Of a stretch of 64,000 bases of DNA, positions 1 through 10,576 are shown piece by piece. The translations under genes were made by a program, and so were the position numbers. The notes under the pieces were generated by a model. That model searched no databases, was not told the origin of the DNA, and saw nothing but the letters and a program-made list of their open reading frames with translations. Numbering within the stretch: the stretch's first letter is position 1; each line of letters starts with the position of its first letter. The DNA lies in NCBI GenBank assembly GCA_944548615.1, contig OX155978.1:4381588-4445587 (forward strand). Direction: 5' to 3'. The DNA is from Micropterix aruncella. Lineage: Eukaryota > Arthropoda > Insecta > Lepidoptera > Micropterigidae.

Positions 1-296
1 CGCCATCCGAGCCAAACGCCCCGAGCTAACCCCCCGACGAACGCTACCAAAAGCGAAGGAGACACACTTTCAGTTTCAGCAATACGAATGCCTGTAGCTT
101 TCGCTTTCTCAAAAAAATCGGCAGTCACACAAAGGCTTTCCCGGCAATAAGCCAAGGACGTCATCTCATCCGATTTAGAAATCGAATCGCAAGCGCGCGT
201 CCGTAGTTCCTCAGATACCGCCTTGAAAGTATTCACATTATCAGGAGCATATGTTAGATTAGCAGGTGCTGGGGCGAGAAAGTCGTGATTATTGAA
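1..296 (-). CDS. Unrecognised open frame cut by the window edge
   Basis: On the minus strand a frame stays open from just after a TGA at 297-299 to position 1, about 98 codons, so it continues outside the window. The translation includes NLTYAPDNV, then TSLAYCRESLCVTADFFEKA. I do not recognise it. Degenerate copies of its first 40 codons lie at about 360-475 (with stops) and 1217-1370 (open for about 50 codons), so it belongs to a repeated sequence rather than an obvious single-copy gene. A pyrimidine run ending CCCCAG at about 265 could be a splice acceptor. It could be a mobile-element protein or a diverged multigene exon. Confidence 0.35.
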
Positions 297-501
297 TCAT
301 AAGATTTCCGTAGGATTTCAATTTAATCAGTCAAACGCACGTCACTGTCTCTTTTATTTCCTATAAATCCGTCTTCCTTCAGTAGTTCCTAAGATATCGC
401 CTTGAAAAGTTCTACGTTATTAGGAGCATTATGTTAGATTAGTAGGTGCTAGGGCGATAAAGTAGTGATTTTTGTCTCAAAAGGTTCCCGTAGGATTTCA
501 A

Positions 502-1208
502 TCTACACTAATATTATAAAGAGGTAAAGTTTGTGACGTTGTAGGAAGTAATCTCTGTATCTACTGAACCGACTTTGAAAATTCTTTTACCAATAGAAAG
601 CCACGTTATTTATGAGTGTCATAGGCTATATATTAATCCGAGAAATGAAAAGACTTTTTCGTGGTAGTCGGATTTGCAAAGTAAGTCGGAGAATAAGCGG
701 TCAAACGAAAACGTTTCTAACTAACGCTGCCTTAACAATGAGAGATATATGATTAAGTTATAGAGAAAAGTTGTAGAGCTTGATAATGCCTACAAAAAAG
801 TCAGCGACAGTATATGTCTAACTTTTATATTTAAGTCATAAAAAGTAGTATTTTATATAATTATTGGTCATATTATCCACAATTATGAATTCTTATCAAA
901 ATAAGTAAATTTATCGTCTCAAGTGTTTAAAACAAAAGACTTTTCCCTTTTACTGCATATAATTTCCCCTTTACTGCATAAATAGTTAAAGAGATAAGAC
1001 ACTCAAAAAATAAGACATTCACAAGAAGACACTCACAAATAACGGTAATATAGTCAAATTGGCATGCAAATACATACCTGTAAAAATACAACCCTTCTTT
1101 TGGCAGTCAGGAAATAAATCATAGCACTCAGTACTAACCGAACCACAATCATAATTTCATCACAAGTAAAATGTTTTACCGCCCAACGAAGTGGGCACGG
1201 GTCAGCTA
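502..1208 (+). mobile_element. Non-autonomous Helitron-like element, copy 1
   Basis: The element starts TCTACACTAATATTATAAAG directly after an A. It ends with a GC hairpin (GCCCA-acgaag-TGGGC) about 10 bases before a CAGCTA terminus. There are no terminal inverted repeats and no target duplication. Near-identical copies are at 16156-16862 and, inverted, 25968-26705. No coding capacity was seen. The 3' terminus is CTAC here rather than the usual CTRR. Confidence 0.8.
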
Positions 1209-1400
1209 CTTATAATAAATCTGACAAGCGCACGTCACTGTCTCTTTTATTTCCTATAACTGTGTCTCTGTTTAGCAGTTCCTGGGATATCGCCTTGACA
1301 GATTTCACGTTGTTAGGAGCATATGTTAGATTAGGAGGTGCTAGGGCGAGGAAGTCATAATTTTACTCAGCCCGTAGGATTTCAAATTTCGAATGTTACT

Positions 1401-1775
1401 CTCTCTCTTTTATTGTCAATAACTCTGTCTCTCTCGTTGACAATCTTTTTCCATATGGCCAAATTCTAATACATATGGACACGGTGTATTACTATACTAT
1501 GGTAGTAGTTTTCGCTTCGCGTCGACGGCAGATGTGGCGTCGATTATCCAAAATGAACAATGGCGCGCCGATATGAGATGCGAAACAATGGATTCAGCAG
1601 TTTTGTCGAATCGGAAGCAACACATTTTTTATGCGGACATGCAGGCAGACTTTACAACAGACCGCCAGCGTGCATCCATTCCTTGAATTATTGAGCGTTT
1701 TCCGCTCTAGCCTAAAACCAAACTTTCATATAAATCTAGTAACGGAAAAAACAATGGGTATTTTTGTATGACAGG
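1401..1775. other. No gene seen
   Basis: This is intergenic-looking sequence with a further weak match to the array motif (ctctctcttttattgtcaat) at its start. I see no supported feature. Confidence 0.4.
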
Positions 1776-1912
1776 CAGAGGCGTAGCTAGGGGGGGGCAG
1801 GGGGTACATATGTCCCCGGGCGCCACAGCTTAGGGGGCGCCAAAATGAGGATGAATTTAAACTAACTTTTGTATTTTAATTTTATAAAAATGAATGTATT
1901 TTAAAACGTGGG

Positions 1913-2477
1913 ATGTTAAACGAAAAATTAAAAATCTTGAATGTTCAAAAAATTTGTAACATTCAACCCTGGTTTTTACGTTTTAAACAAACAACTCAAC
2001 AAGAAATATCAGTACGGTTTTTACGTTTAAAAAACCCTAATACCATATTTAGATTTCTGCTAGACGTAAAAAGTCTTGTGGCTGAGACAAACATCGATTC
2101 ACTTCATCAAAATTTTTTAGATTTTGGAAATTTCTACTATACCGACGTCAATGGTCACGAATTGTTCACAGAAATCGGAGACTGCAAAATGCTGCTCAAT
2201 ACCCGGACTGAAATTCTACCAGAAACTCCTTTAGACCTTCTTGGTTTTATTGTATCATATGGAGACGACGTGTTTCCCAATACGCGTATTTCACTGCAAA
2301 TTCTTTTAACAATTGCTGTTTCAATTGCAAGTTGTGAGCGGACTTTCAGCAAACTTAAAGCTTGTGCAAAGTGATCTTGCACTCCTTAGCATCGAAAGAC
2401 AAACCCTTGATTCTATTAATTTTGACAACGTAATTGATGAGTTTGCGACAGTCAAATCGAGGAAGATCAATATATAG
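1913..2477 (+). pseudogene. hAT transposase C-terminal remnant
   Basis: The frame 1913-2374 encodes the hAT dimerisation region, with the typical SCERTFSKLK motif near its end. After a frameshift at about 2368 the next frame continues DLALLSIERQTLDSINF and stops at 2477. In family members about 15-20 residues lie between FSKLK and the LALLSIE stretch, so a small internal deletion is inferred. The zinc finger and the catalytic core are missing. The remnant lies inside a hAT element with intact ends and is presumably non-functional. Confidence 0.8.
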
Positions 2478-2671
2478 TAGAAATCCATTTCATATATACT
2501 ACACATACACACTCACGGACCAGTACAATAAATATGTATACAACTTAGTTTTTATTAGTATTTAGTAATTTTAATAATTAATTAGTATTTATTTTAGTAT
2601 TTTAGTGTTTATTAAATAAATTGTTTCAATTCATAAAGATAATTTTTAGTTTTTATTCTATTTATGAACCA

Positions 2672-2805
2672 TATATTATGGAACGCCGATTTGGTAAAAA
2701 CTAAAGTCCTATTATCCCATTACAATTTTATTGTATTTAGAAAAAAAATAATTGCAATGGGATATTAGGACTTTAGTTTTTACCAAATCGGCGTTCCATA
2801 ATATA
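2672..2805. repeat. Hairpin inside the hAT element
   Basis: Near-perfect inverted arms of about 57 bp (tatattatggaacgccgat at one end and its complement at the other) surround a short spacer. This may be a nested MITE with a TA target. No coding content was seen. Confidence 0.75.
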
Positions 2806-3029
2806 AACTGAAAATAAAAAAAATTTTGGGTACTCCGGCCCGAGTGAGTCTCCAGACTCTCGATACGAGAAGGGGCGCAGATTTTGTGTCTTGTCCCTGG
2901 GCGCAAATTACCCTAGCTACGCCACTGATGACAGGTGTATCTAGAGTGTAACAACTAGAGACTTATAGCAATTAATTGTGTTTGTGTAAAGAAGTAATAA
3001 TATCAAAGTTCAACTCATTAATCCATGTC

Positions 3030-3330
3030 ATATTATGGCCGCTCTAACATAGTCCGCGAATCGCGCGCGAAGCCGCGAAGGTGCGCGAACGCGTAGTGTG
3101 GAGCCGTTTCGCATATTCTTCACGGCTTCGCGCCCTGTTCCCCGATTTTTGTCGGTTTTCTGTCCCGCGACAAAAGGGACCGCTAAGCGCGAACTTAGTG
3201 CGAACGCGCAAAGCGCATAGTGCGAACTTAGTCTCCACACTCGCGTGCCGCTCAGTTGACTGTCGGCAGCGTCGGTGTGTATAGTCGCCGCCATACAAAC
3301 TGATGACTGGGCCAAAAATCATTAGGATCA
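3030..3330. repeat. GC-rich inverted-repeat island
   Basis: This CpG-rich sequence has several self-complementary stretches (gtgtggag and ctccacac). Its right part (about 3262-3312, tatagtcgccgccatacaaa) recurs inverted at about 5010-5062, so 3.3-5.0 kb may be one element or a pair of copies. The overlapping open frames on both strands are by-products of the high GC content. Confidence 0.5.
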
Positions 3331-5009
3331 TGACATCCCTTTCGCACTTTCATAACGTTACGATCTCTCACTCAGATCTGTAGTAAAGGTCATGTCATGT
3401 CATGTCGCATAAAGAAATATCGCTAAAATATTATCGATATTGTCGATATTGTTTATTACACAGGTTGATTTTTTAATAGTGACATCTTTAAGTGGGCGAT
3501 TCAGTACATCAAACTAAGCCAGAAAATCGAAAATCGATGTACTAAACTACTCATTTGAAGCTTGTCGCTATTAAAAAACTCAGCCGTCATAAATAAATAA
3601 ATAAGTATTATCATTGATTTACACTATAAAATCAATGGTATTATGTAACTTATAACATTGCAAATAACTTATAACGCTTTACACGCAATATTTCAATCAC
3701 TAGAAAATTACATGATTAGTGAATAGTGATTAGTGAAATAGTACGTGTAGTGGCAAATCCAGCGGTCAGCGGTTAAACCGATCGAAAATCTGCCACCTTA
3801 TTTTAGGGTAGCCATAGAACGACAAGGTGCAATTTTGGTGGCACCCAGGGGTGATGTGAACCGGCGTTTTACTGCCGATGGCACACCAGGTACTCGTAGA
3901 GGCATGTCTCTCCTCGGCGAGTTGCGATACAAGGTGACCTTAAGCTCTTGTATCGTACGGTCTCCTTTTGCAGATTCCGCAGCGATCTCTTTTCCTATTA
4001 GATCGATCTAGTCTCCACTAGTTTGTAAATCTAGCCGCTCGCATAATTGAGACATCAAGGTATAAGCTGTTATTGTCGCTTACCGTTTGAAGAGCAGTAC
4101 TGTCCTGCGAAGCGTAGATATCGTCGGGGTCGGGTTATAAACTCGGTCCTGTCGAAGTCTGGTCTCGCGAAGTTCTCTCTTGTGCACTCAATTATCGAAA
4201 GTTTTCCGAACACTGACTATTATTTTTGTCTCTACCGCTTGAAGGTTGAATAAAAAACTGTTTTCTTGTCACTTTATAATTCCACTTTCAATGTGGCTCA
4301 AATAAATTATAAATTCAATTATTTCTATTTGTTACATTGTATATGCGTGAAAGAATGAAAATTTTAAAACAAAATATGGTACTTTTGTTTTTTGTTGTTA
4401 TTTTTCTTGCCTCTCGTTTCCATGGTTTCTCTCGTTTCCATGGTTTCTTTAATATGCTATGTTGGTGATTCCCTTATTCAAAACTGTAGAATACATATAT
4501 TCACGGCTTTGTTGTGTGCAATGTTTACGGTACTAAGAATATTTAAATATTAATATTATTGGTAGTTAATTCTAAATATAACTATTTTGCCGAGACAGTA
4601 CGTATGTTCGATTAATTAGCTAATTAAAATGTATATTATTTATTGGGACACCTGCCTTTTTTCGATATTTTCAAGTCTTGTGTTGCAATAAATAATCTCA
4701 CAACTGTAATGATAATTGAATAAGGTACCTGTATTATATCATTATTAAAATGCATACTATATTAAAATGCATACAACTAGGTAAAGAAATATAATATATC
4801 CACATTTTAAATTTATTTTGATTGACGAATTGATGTGGTTTGTTTGCCGACAGCATGTCTACCTGCCTACTTTTCTATAGTGCTTGAACCTATTAGTAAT
4901 TGAATAATGTTATAACATATGCCTAATAAACCAAACAAAATATAATAATGATATCGACTTTTAAATAAACCTTTTATCGTCAAGCGGCCGTCCCTACGCT
5001 TAATGGCAG
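3331..5009. other. No gene supported
   Basis: The stretch is AT-rich. A 68-codon frame at 4047-4253 has no recognisable motif and is not called. A short direct duplication of ctcgtttccatggtttct lies at about 4413-4446. Confidence 0.4.
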
Positions 5010-5062
5010 GTACGGGGCCGGTCATCAGTTTGTATGACGGCGACTATAGTCGTGTCTGGCTG
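5010..5062 (-). repeat. Inverted copy of the 3262-3312 segment
   Basis: The stretch ggtcatcagtttgtatgacg followed by gcgactata is the inverse of 3275-3310 with few changes. It is probably the other end of the same repeat family. Confidence 0.55.
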
Positions 5063-5466
5063 AGATTTCCTACAGAATTACCATACTGGATGAAACAATT
5101 TTAGCTGCAATTTCTTGAATACTACTAAACCGAACACGTTTTTTGGGATCTAAATCGTAAAGATTATATCAAAAAATATAAAAATCACGACGCGTCATTA
5201 GCGCCATGATGAAATAACATGTAGAAATTTTGAAAAAAAGGGAATCCCTTGCTATCTAGTTACAAAAATTACAAAAGTAAAAAATCCTACTTGAAAAAAG
5301 CTCAGTTAGTTTGAATATGAAATAATGAATGGATCTCCTTCAAACGCGCGAACTATAATGTGAAACTACCGCGAACCATTGCGAGTGTGGAGCTTTGTTT
5401 CGCTCATCGCGAGTTCGCGGTGAGTTCGCGCCGCGAAGTCGCGCGATTCCCGGACTAAGTGAAGAG

Positions 5467-5930
5467 CATCCACTACAATACTCGCGAAGTTGCTTCGACG
5501 AAGTACTGGTTGAAGTTGACCGAAGTCCGAATTACGTGACTACACTCATGCAACCTCGCGAGGAGCTCAGTCGCCTGGCGGCGACCGCACGGTATGGATA
5601 ACGTTCAAATGGCAGCTGCCGTTGCAATGCGCACTCTCGCGTATTATAACTACGCAGGTATTTATCAGTCAACGAAAATTCAAAAAAAAGTAGAAAAAGA
5701 AGAAGACTGCAATCCATCGGAACAGAACACGCGAACTGAAGTGAGCCGAGTAGTGTAGTGAGTCGCTTCGTACTACTCGCTCCGCGGGCCCTTCGACTCG
5801 GGCGCAAAAAACCGACAACGATCGGAAGTCGCCCGAGGCGAAGCGAGGATGCCCGAACCGAGTCGAAGTGCGTCTCCACACTCTCGTCCTCGCCCAACTT
5901 CGATCGACTTCGCGAGTAGTGTAGTGGATG
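5467..5930. mobile_element. GC-rich MITE with about 24-bp terminal inverted repeats
   Basis: The left end catccactacaatactcgcg and the right end cgcgagtagtgtagtggatg are inverse to each other with one mismatch over about 24 bases. The interior is GC-rich and self-complementary. No clear target duplication could be read, so the superfamily is undetermined. Confidence 0.65.
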
Positions 5931-6149
5931 TTTTAGAATCATACACATCCGAAGTTGTGTATATATGGATGATTTTGTGAAATAAACTAGTTATTTAACC
6001 TAGTTAAATATGGGTTATTATGTAACTAGGGTTTATAACAAGTCGTTATTTGAATCAACAGTCGAACTAGAATTCAATCCGATAAAAACGAAATCTCACT
6101 CTCAACGGCCCAGGCGCAAAATCCCTACTGCCACCCCAGTGGAATAACT

Positions 6150-6680
6150 AAGCCAGTGCAGCCGGTGCGGCGCACCAGGGCCCACGGTAGTTCGGGGGTC
6201 CAAAATGGACACCACAGTTGTGACACATGCAATAAAGTACAAAAACAATTTTGAAGCGACCTTTCGGAGTCACGCGCATTACAATTATTACTTTGTAATA
6301 AATCCTTAATATAACAAGTGAAATTGCAAAACTTGCAACTATTTTTGAGATTGCCGAATCAGTTAAGAGTATTATAAAAGACAATGCTATGAGAGCCAGT
6401 TTTGCTAAGGTTTATTCGTTACTAATATGATTTCTAACCGTTCCTGTCACGTGTCAACAGCTGAATGTTCGTTTTCGATTCCGCAACATATTCGAGGCAA
6501 TGCCCCCAAAGTAATACGCCGATTTATAATGTAGCTGCAATATAAATGTGCAATGTAGCTAGGTGTATAGAAGTTACTTCCTATATGCCATAATGAAGGT
6601 AAGTAGGGGGAGGGGCCTTTGTTAAATTTTGCACCGGGGCCCATTTTTTGTAGTAGGTATCTGAGTATCACACTGAGTAT
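6150..6680. mobile_element. Possible hAT remnant
   Basis: G- and C-rich ends (gcgcaccagggcccacg at about 6160, and ccggggcccattttttg at about 6635) resemble the subterminal parts of the ZMYM1-type hAT elements at 1776 and 33243. No matched ends or target duplication were found, so the call is weak. Confidence 0.25.
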
Positions 6681-6816
6681 TTATCTCTGTCTTGCTTATC
6701 TACCGTGTTTCTTTTACTATGTCATAGACATTTCACATGGGATACTTATGTCTTAGGGACTATTTGGTTTTTCATTCTTTGTTCTTTAACTTTATATAAT
6801 AGGTTTATATGATGCA

Positions 6817-8050
6817 TATAGAGTTGTCAACTACAACGGGCGAACCCGGCACCTCAGGAAGTTTTAACGATTAGTCGTTCTCTCACCCGTGAAGTGAACG
6901 CAGAAGACTAGGACAAAACAGTCTACCGTCAAGCTCCGCCACATGCCCGTAAGAGGGCAACGCCTTAACTGCGAGATAGCCAAGAGTGTTACGTCAGCCA
7001 GCTACGTCAAAACCCGACGGGCTTACACTCACGCCCTTACTTCCAACTGCGACCAGATTACTCCGGTCCCTCGATTGGTTACGAGTTCGAGGTCGCTTTC
7101 GCGGTCCTCTCCCTTACGAAGCGGTGAGACGGCGTAAACTGAATCTATCGCGGAGCACGGCATCTTTTGCCCGGCTGTTCACCCAGGATCGGGTAGCCGA
7201 TGGTCGTTTCAAGAGCAGTCGCCGTAAGGTCCGCAACCACCCCCGCTCTATAGGAAACAGTACTGCTTCCAGACTCCCCCGACTGTTAGTCAGAGGGGGG
7301 CTAACGGGCCCATGATGAGGTGGCCACGATGACCCATGTGTTCAGGGTCGGTCACACTCACGGGTCAACACCCATCCGACGGCCTCCCCGCATGGGGTGC
7401 GAATCCTGGGTAGGACACTGGGTCAACCAGTCTCCCCTGGGAATCAAACCTCTGGCACCCCTGGACGGTCTGCACACCGTGCGGCGCAAGCCTATCGATT
7501 GTGCTCTCCGCTTCGTAAGGGAGAGGACCGCGCAAGCGACCTCGAACTCGGAACCAATCGAGAGACCGGAGAAATCTGGTCACAATTGGAAGTGAGGGCG
7601 CGAGTATCTCGAGCCCGCCGGGTTTATTCCTGGCTAACTCGCGGTAAGGCGTTGGACTCTCACGGGTTGTGACGTAGCTGGACGTAGAATTTTACTGTCC
7701 AAAGTCTTCTACGTTCACTGCAGGGCGACAGAACGACTAATCGTTAAAACGTCCTGTGGTGACGGGCTCGCCCGTTGTAGTCGACACCGCAAGATGTTAG
7801 TCAGAGTGAACAGTCGATTGGCTTACGCCGCACGGTGCGTAGATTGTCCAGGAGCGCCAGAAGGTTGATTCCCAGGGGAAACTAGCCCTAAGGCCAGAGT
7901 CCTACCCAGGCTCGCGCTTCATGCGTGGAGGCCGTCGGATGGGTGTTGACCCGTGAGTGTGACCAACCATGAACAGAATGGGCCTTCGTAGCCAACTCAG
8001 CAAGGGCCTATTAACTCCCCATTAACGCCTATTAACTCCCATTAACTCTT
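6817..8050 (+). mobile_element. GC-rich retroposon family, copy 1 (with nested inverted copy)
   Basis: A 13-bp direct duplication, tttatatgatgca, flanks the unit (6804-6816 and 8051-8063). It starts tagagttgtcaactacaacg. The first half runs forward to a gttagtcag site at about 7287. A complete inverted copy (about 7300-7788) follows, then gttagtcagag again and the forward second half to gggcctattaact, with a tail of repeated attaactccc-like units. The variable-length target duplication and tandem 3' tail indicate target-primed retroposition. The family encodes nothing I recognise, although a frame such as 6986-7315 is similar between copies. Confidence 0.75.
7300..7788 (-). mobile_element. 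Inverted retroposon copy nested in copy 1
   Basis: The segment reads as the reverse complement of the family, from the cccatt end to the gttgtagtcgac head. It is flanked by gttagtcagag at both insertion points (about 7287 and 7796), as expected of an 11-bp target duplication. Confidence 0.7.
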
Positions 8051-8063
8051 TTTATATGATGCA

Positions 8064-8370
8064 GTAATTTTTTCTTATTTTTTGTACTGCACGTTATTAC
8101 TTAAAATCTATTGACACCCATCCCTTCCTTTTCCTTTCCTTTTCCCCTCCCAACCCCCACAGAATGCACTGTGCGTATTGGAGACTTAACTAACTAAAAC
8201 TATTGTTGAAAGCATGTCATCGGCCAGAAATATTGTATATAATGTAATTGTCATATTTTTTGTAGCGCTGTATGTTTTCCCTGTTAAATAAATAAATAAA
8301 TAAATAAATCTATGAACTTGTTTAGACAACCCTAACGTAAAACAAAGGAATTTCGACGGCCCAGACGCCG
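8064..8370. other. AT-rich spacer with (AAAT)n
   Basis: The sequence includes an aaataaataaataaataaat run at about 8288-8309, which may be the tail of a truncated retroposon. No gene was seen. Confidence 0.4.
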
Positions 8371-8378
8371 AAACTTAC

Positions 8379-8520
8379 CTGACAGCCGCACACTGATCAT
8401 CTATCTCTATCTTACTTGTTGGCTGTTTCTTTTTATCTATAAAGTTATTTACCGATTTAACAATAGCGTCGCTCTTCGATTGTTGCTGTCCGTTTTCTCC
8501 AAGACCTTGGTAACATTCCA
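8379..8520 (-). CDS. Candidate exon with a strong splice donor
   Basis: On the minus strand the frame encodes ECYQGLGENGQQQSKSDA, then a lysine-rich stretch ending IDDQCAAVR. It stops being exonic at a perfect donor, CAG|GTAAGT (intron begins at 8378), in phase 2. The same peptide core GLGENGQQQSKSDA is encoded on the plus strand at about 8843-8912, so the exon has been duplicated in inverted orientation. I cannot assign a family. Either a host exon captured by a palindromic element or a transposase exon would fit. The upstream acceptor was not determined, so the left end in transcription is approximate. Confidence 0.35.
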
Positions 8521-8842
8521 GATAGTAGATCAAATGAGCAAGGCACCGCAACGTAATCGAATTAATCCAAAGAAATATTATATGTAGGTACATAAATAAG
8601 AAGTATGTGACCATTTATTTTTGAAACATTACTGTCAATAAACCGACCGTCGATCTCAACTGGTTTCAGCTATTAATAGTAAAAATAACTGAATATAAAT
8701 AGTACCGAGTAAGTACTTTTACCCTATACCGAAACCACAGTACCGTGCGAATTAATTGGAACAAAGAGCATTTTTCTTCGAAAAGTGCTTTATTGGACAT
8801 AAACATACAAAAACAGTACTAGTACCTATAGATTACTACGAT

Positions 8843-8960
8843 CAGGAATGTCACCAAGGTCTTGGAGAAAACGGACAGCAACAATCGAAGAGCGACGCGT
8901 ACGTAAAATCAGGTGCGACAGAAAGTAAACAAAAAGTTTCCCGACAATTCAGCCTACTTT
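8843..8960 (+). pseudogene. Inverted duplicate of the 8379-8520 exon
   Basis: The plus-strand frame encodes ECHQGLGENGQQQSKSDAYV and then diverges. It lacks the clear GTAAGT donor of the other copy. The two copies face each other across about 320 bp, which makes the locus palindromic. Confidence 0.4.
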
Positions 8961-9049
8961 AGCAACTATATGCTAGATGGCGGTGAAATGATTGAAATCT
9001 TTAAAATTTGTTTTTAACTATATTGAGTAAAAAAATCGCTTGCACCCCT

Positions 9050-9415
9050 AGACTGTCCCGGCAAGCAGACAAACCCCCTATAACCCCTAACGCCCCCTTT
9101 CCCCAACCCCCCCTCGAACCTCCATCTTCCTCCGCCCCCCTCTAACCATCCCCAACCCTCCCTCTGTCACTCTCTCCTAATACCTCCCTCTTCCTCCCTC
9201 TTCCTCCCCCCTCCAACTCCCCCCAACTCACCCTCTCTCTCTCTCTCTCTCACCCCCCTTCTCCCCACCAACCCCTCCTCACCCTACACGCCCCCCCACC
9301 CCAACTCACCCCCCCTCGACCACCCCCAACTACCCCCTCCTCCCGCCCACCCTTCACCCCCAAACCTCCATCCCCTTCCCCCTGCCCCTCCCCTCCCCGG
9401 GCGTAAATATCCAGC
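9050..9415. repeat. Polypyrimidine (C/T) tract
   Basis: About 360 bases are almost entirely C, T and A on the plus strand, with runs of C and a (CT)n block at about 9233-9252. The strand asymmetry is extreme. This is low-complexity sequence with no coding potential. Confidence 0.85.
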
Positions 9416-9439
9416 AGATGACACTATCATGTCTTATTC

Positions 9440-9707
9440 TTCACTTTTGATGTCTTTTTTTATTTTTCTCTATTGATGACATATCTACAGACCGAGAGCT
9501 TTTTTAAAGATACCTCATCTAAATTTTTACTCCTAGCCGCTCTCTCAATATGGCGGTTACAGAAAAAACAGACTAAAAATATTTTTTTCTTTTGATGACT
9601 TTTTTTGTTTTTCTTTTTTGATGACACATCTAGAGACCAAGAGCTTTTTCTAGACACCTCAAGCAAATTTTTACATCTAGCCGTTCTCCCAATATGGCCG
9701 TTTTAAA
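9440..9707. repeat. Two diverged tandem units of about 150 bp
   Basis: Both units contain ttgatgac, a T-rich run, agagctttttt, a ctcaatatggcggt-like stretch and the word tagccg. The second starts at about 9592. Confidence 0.65.
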
Positions 9708-9942
9708 TTAATATATAGATATTGGTATTGTATATATGTAGTTTGTGATATTTTCTTTATAGTTTATCTATATAAATAATATAAACAACTGTATCGTTTA
9801 AATAACCCGAAGTAAATAAAGTATTATAATGAAAATGTGTAATAATTGAATAAAATATTTTGCAATTTCAACACTATAACTCTTTTTAGCCATGTATTTC
9901 AGCTTAGCTGCTGTAGAATGAAATGTTAGGGGCTCTCTAGAC

Positions 9943-10576
9943 CAGGGGTTCCCAAACTTATTGACGCCGCGACCCACTTCTTGAGACCCAGCGAGAACTT
10001 TTTCAGAAAAGTTAGTGAGTGGTTTGATGTAAAAAATAAAAAAAGTCATTTGTAAGTATCATAAGAAAGTCTTTATTTTGTAAGAAATTGTAATGTGCGA
10101 CAACATAAAAATTAGATTTTTTTCTAGAACACTTATCCATCGTATTTAGCAAATAGCGAAAACAAATGAATACGATGCGTAAATGCATCACAGGAACGGT
10201 GCGGCGCGCCAGTCGATAGGCGAGTGAGCGCGTGAGGGCGCGCGGACGCTCGGCTGCGCCCGGCCGCGCGTGTGCCGGGGTCGAGCCGGACGAGGCTAGA
10301 GACGCAGCGCTGTCTCTTCGCGCGGCTATTTCATCTTTCCGCACTGTTGCAAGGTTGCAACTTTTATATTCTATTCTTTTCAAGTGCTAACTTAATTTTA
10401 TTTATTCATTTTATTTTATTATGTTGTCCGTAGGTATCCTAAATACACGACTCGTCAATCTATCTCGTCGTCTATCTGCCATATTATACCCTACGTTCAT
10501 ACGTTGTGTTCGCGACCCACCTGGAATCGGCTCGCGACCCACCAATCGGTCGCGACCCACACTTTGGGAACCGCTG
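9943..10576. mobile_element. hAT MITE nested in Harbinger, left arm
   Basis: It begins CAGGGGTTCCCAAAC and ends TTTGGGAACCGCTG. A perfect 8-bp duplication, ctctagac, flanks it (9935-9942 and 10577-10584), and this is part of the Harbinger terminal repeat. The subterminal cgcgacccac repeats are typical of this hAT group. Confidence 0.93.

Larger units (their letters stand above)
1..1400. repeat. Tandem-like repeat array, interrupted by a Helitron
   Basis: Three divergent units share the motifs cgcacgtcactgtctc, gatatcgccttga, ttaggagcatatgttagatt and cgtaggatttcaa, at about 180-320, 330-500 and 1217-1385. The Helitron at 502-1208 interrupts the array after the second unit. Confidence 0.7.
1776..2927 (+). 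mobile_element. Complete non-autonomous hAT element (ZMYM1 type)
   Basis: The terminal repeats are CAGAGGCGTAGCTAGGG on the left and the inverse of CAGTGGCGTAGCTAGGG on the right. The element is flanked by a perfect 8-bp duplication, atgacagg (1768-1775 and 2928-2935). It contains a transposase C-terminal remnant (1913-2477) and a long hairpin at 2672-2805. The 8-bp duplication and the CAG start fit the hAT superfamily. Confidence 0.92.

Noticed and set aside
3028..3331. Overlapping 95-codon frames on the minus strand
   Set aside because: They sit in a GC-rich inverted-repeat island where stop codons are rare; two minus-strand frames and one plus-strand frame are open at once and no motif is visible.
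4047..4253. 68-codon ORF as a small gene
   Set aside because: No motif, no splice or promoter evidence, ordinary AT-rich surroundings.
5532..5948. 138-codon minus-strand frame
   Set aside because: It spans the inside of a MITE with inverted ends; the residues are low-complexity and follow the repeat.
7320..7672. Several open frames in the GC-rich retroposon
   Set aside because: Frames are open on both strands and the peptide is only as conserved as the DNA. I treat them as by-products, although the 6986-7315, 17938-18216 and 24991-25341 frames are similar.
6821..8020. Idea that the GC-rich family is rRNA-derived
   Set aside because: The GC content and many short stems suggested it, but no conserved rRNA core sequence could be recognised.
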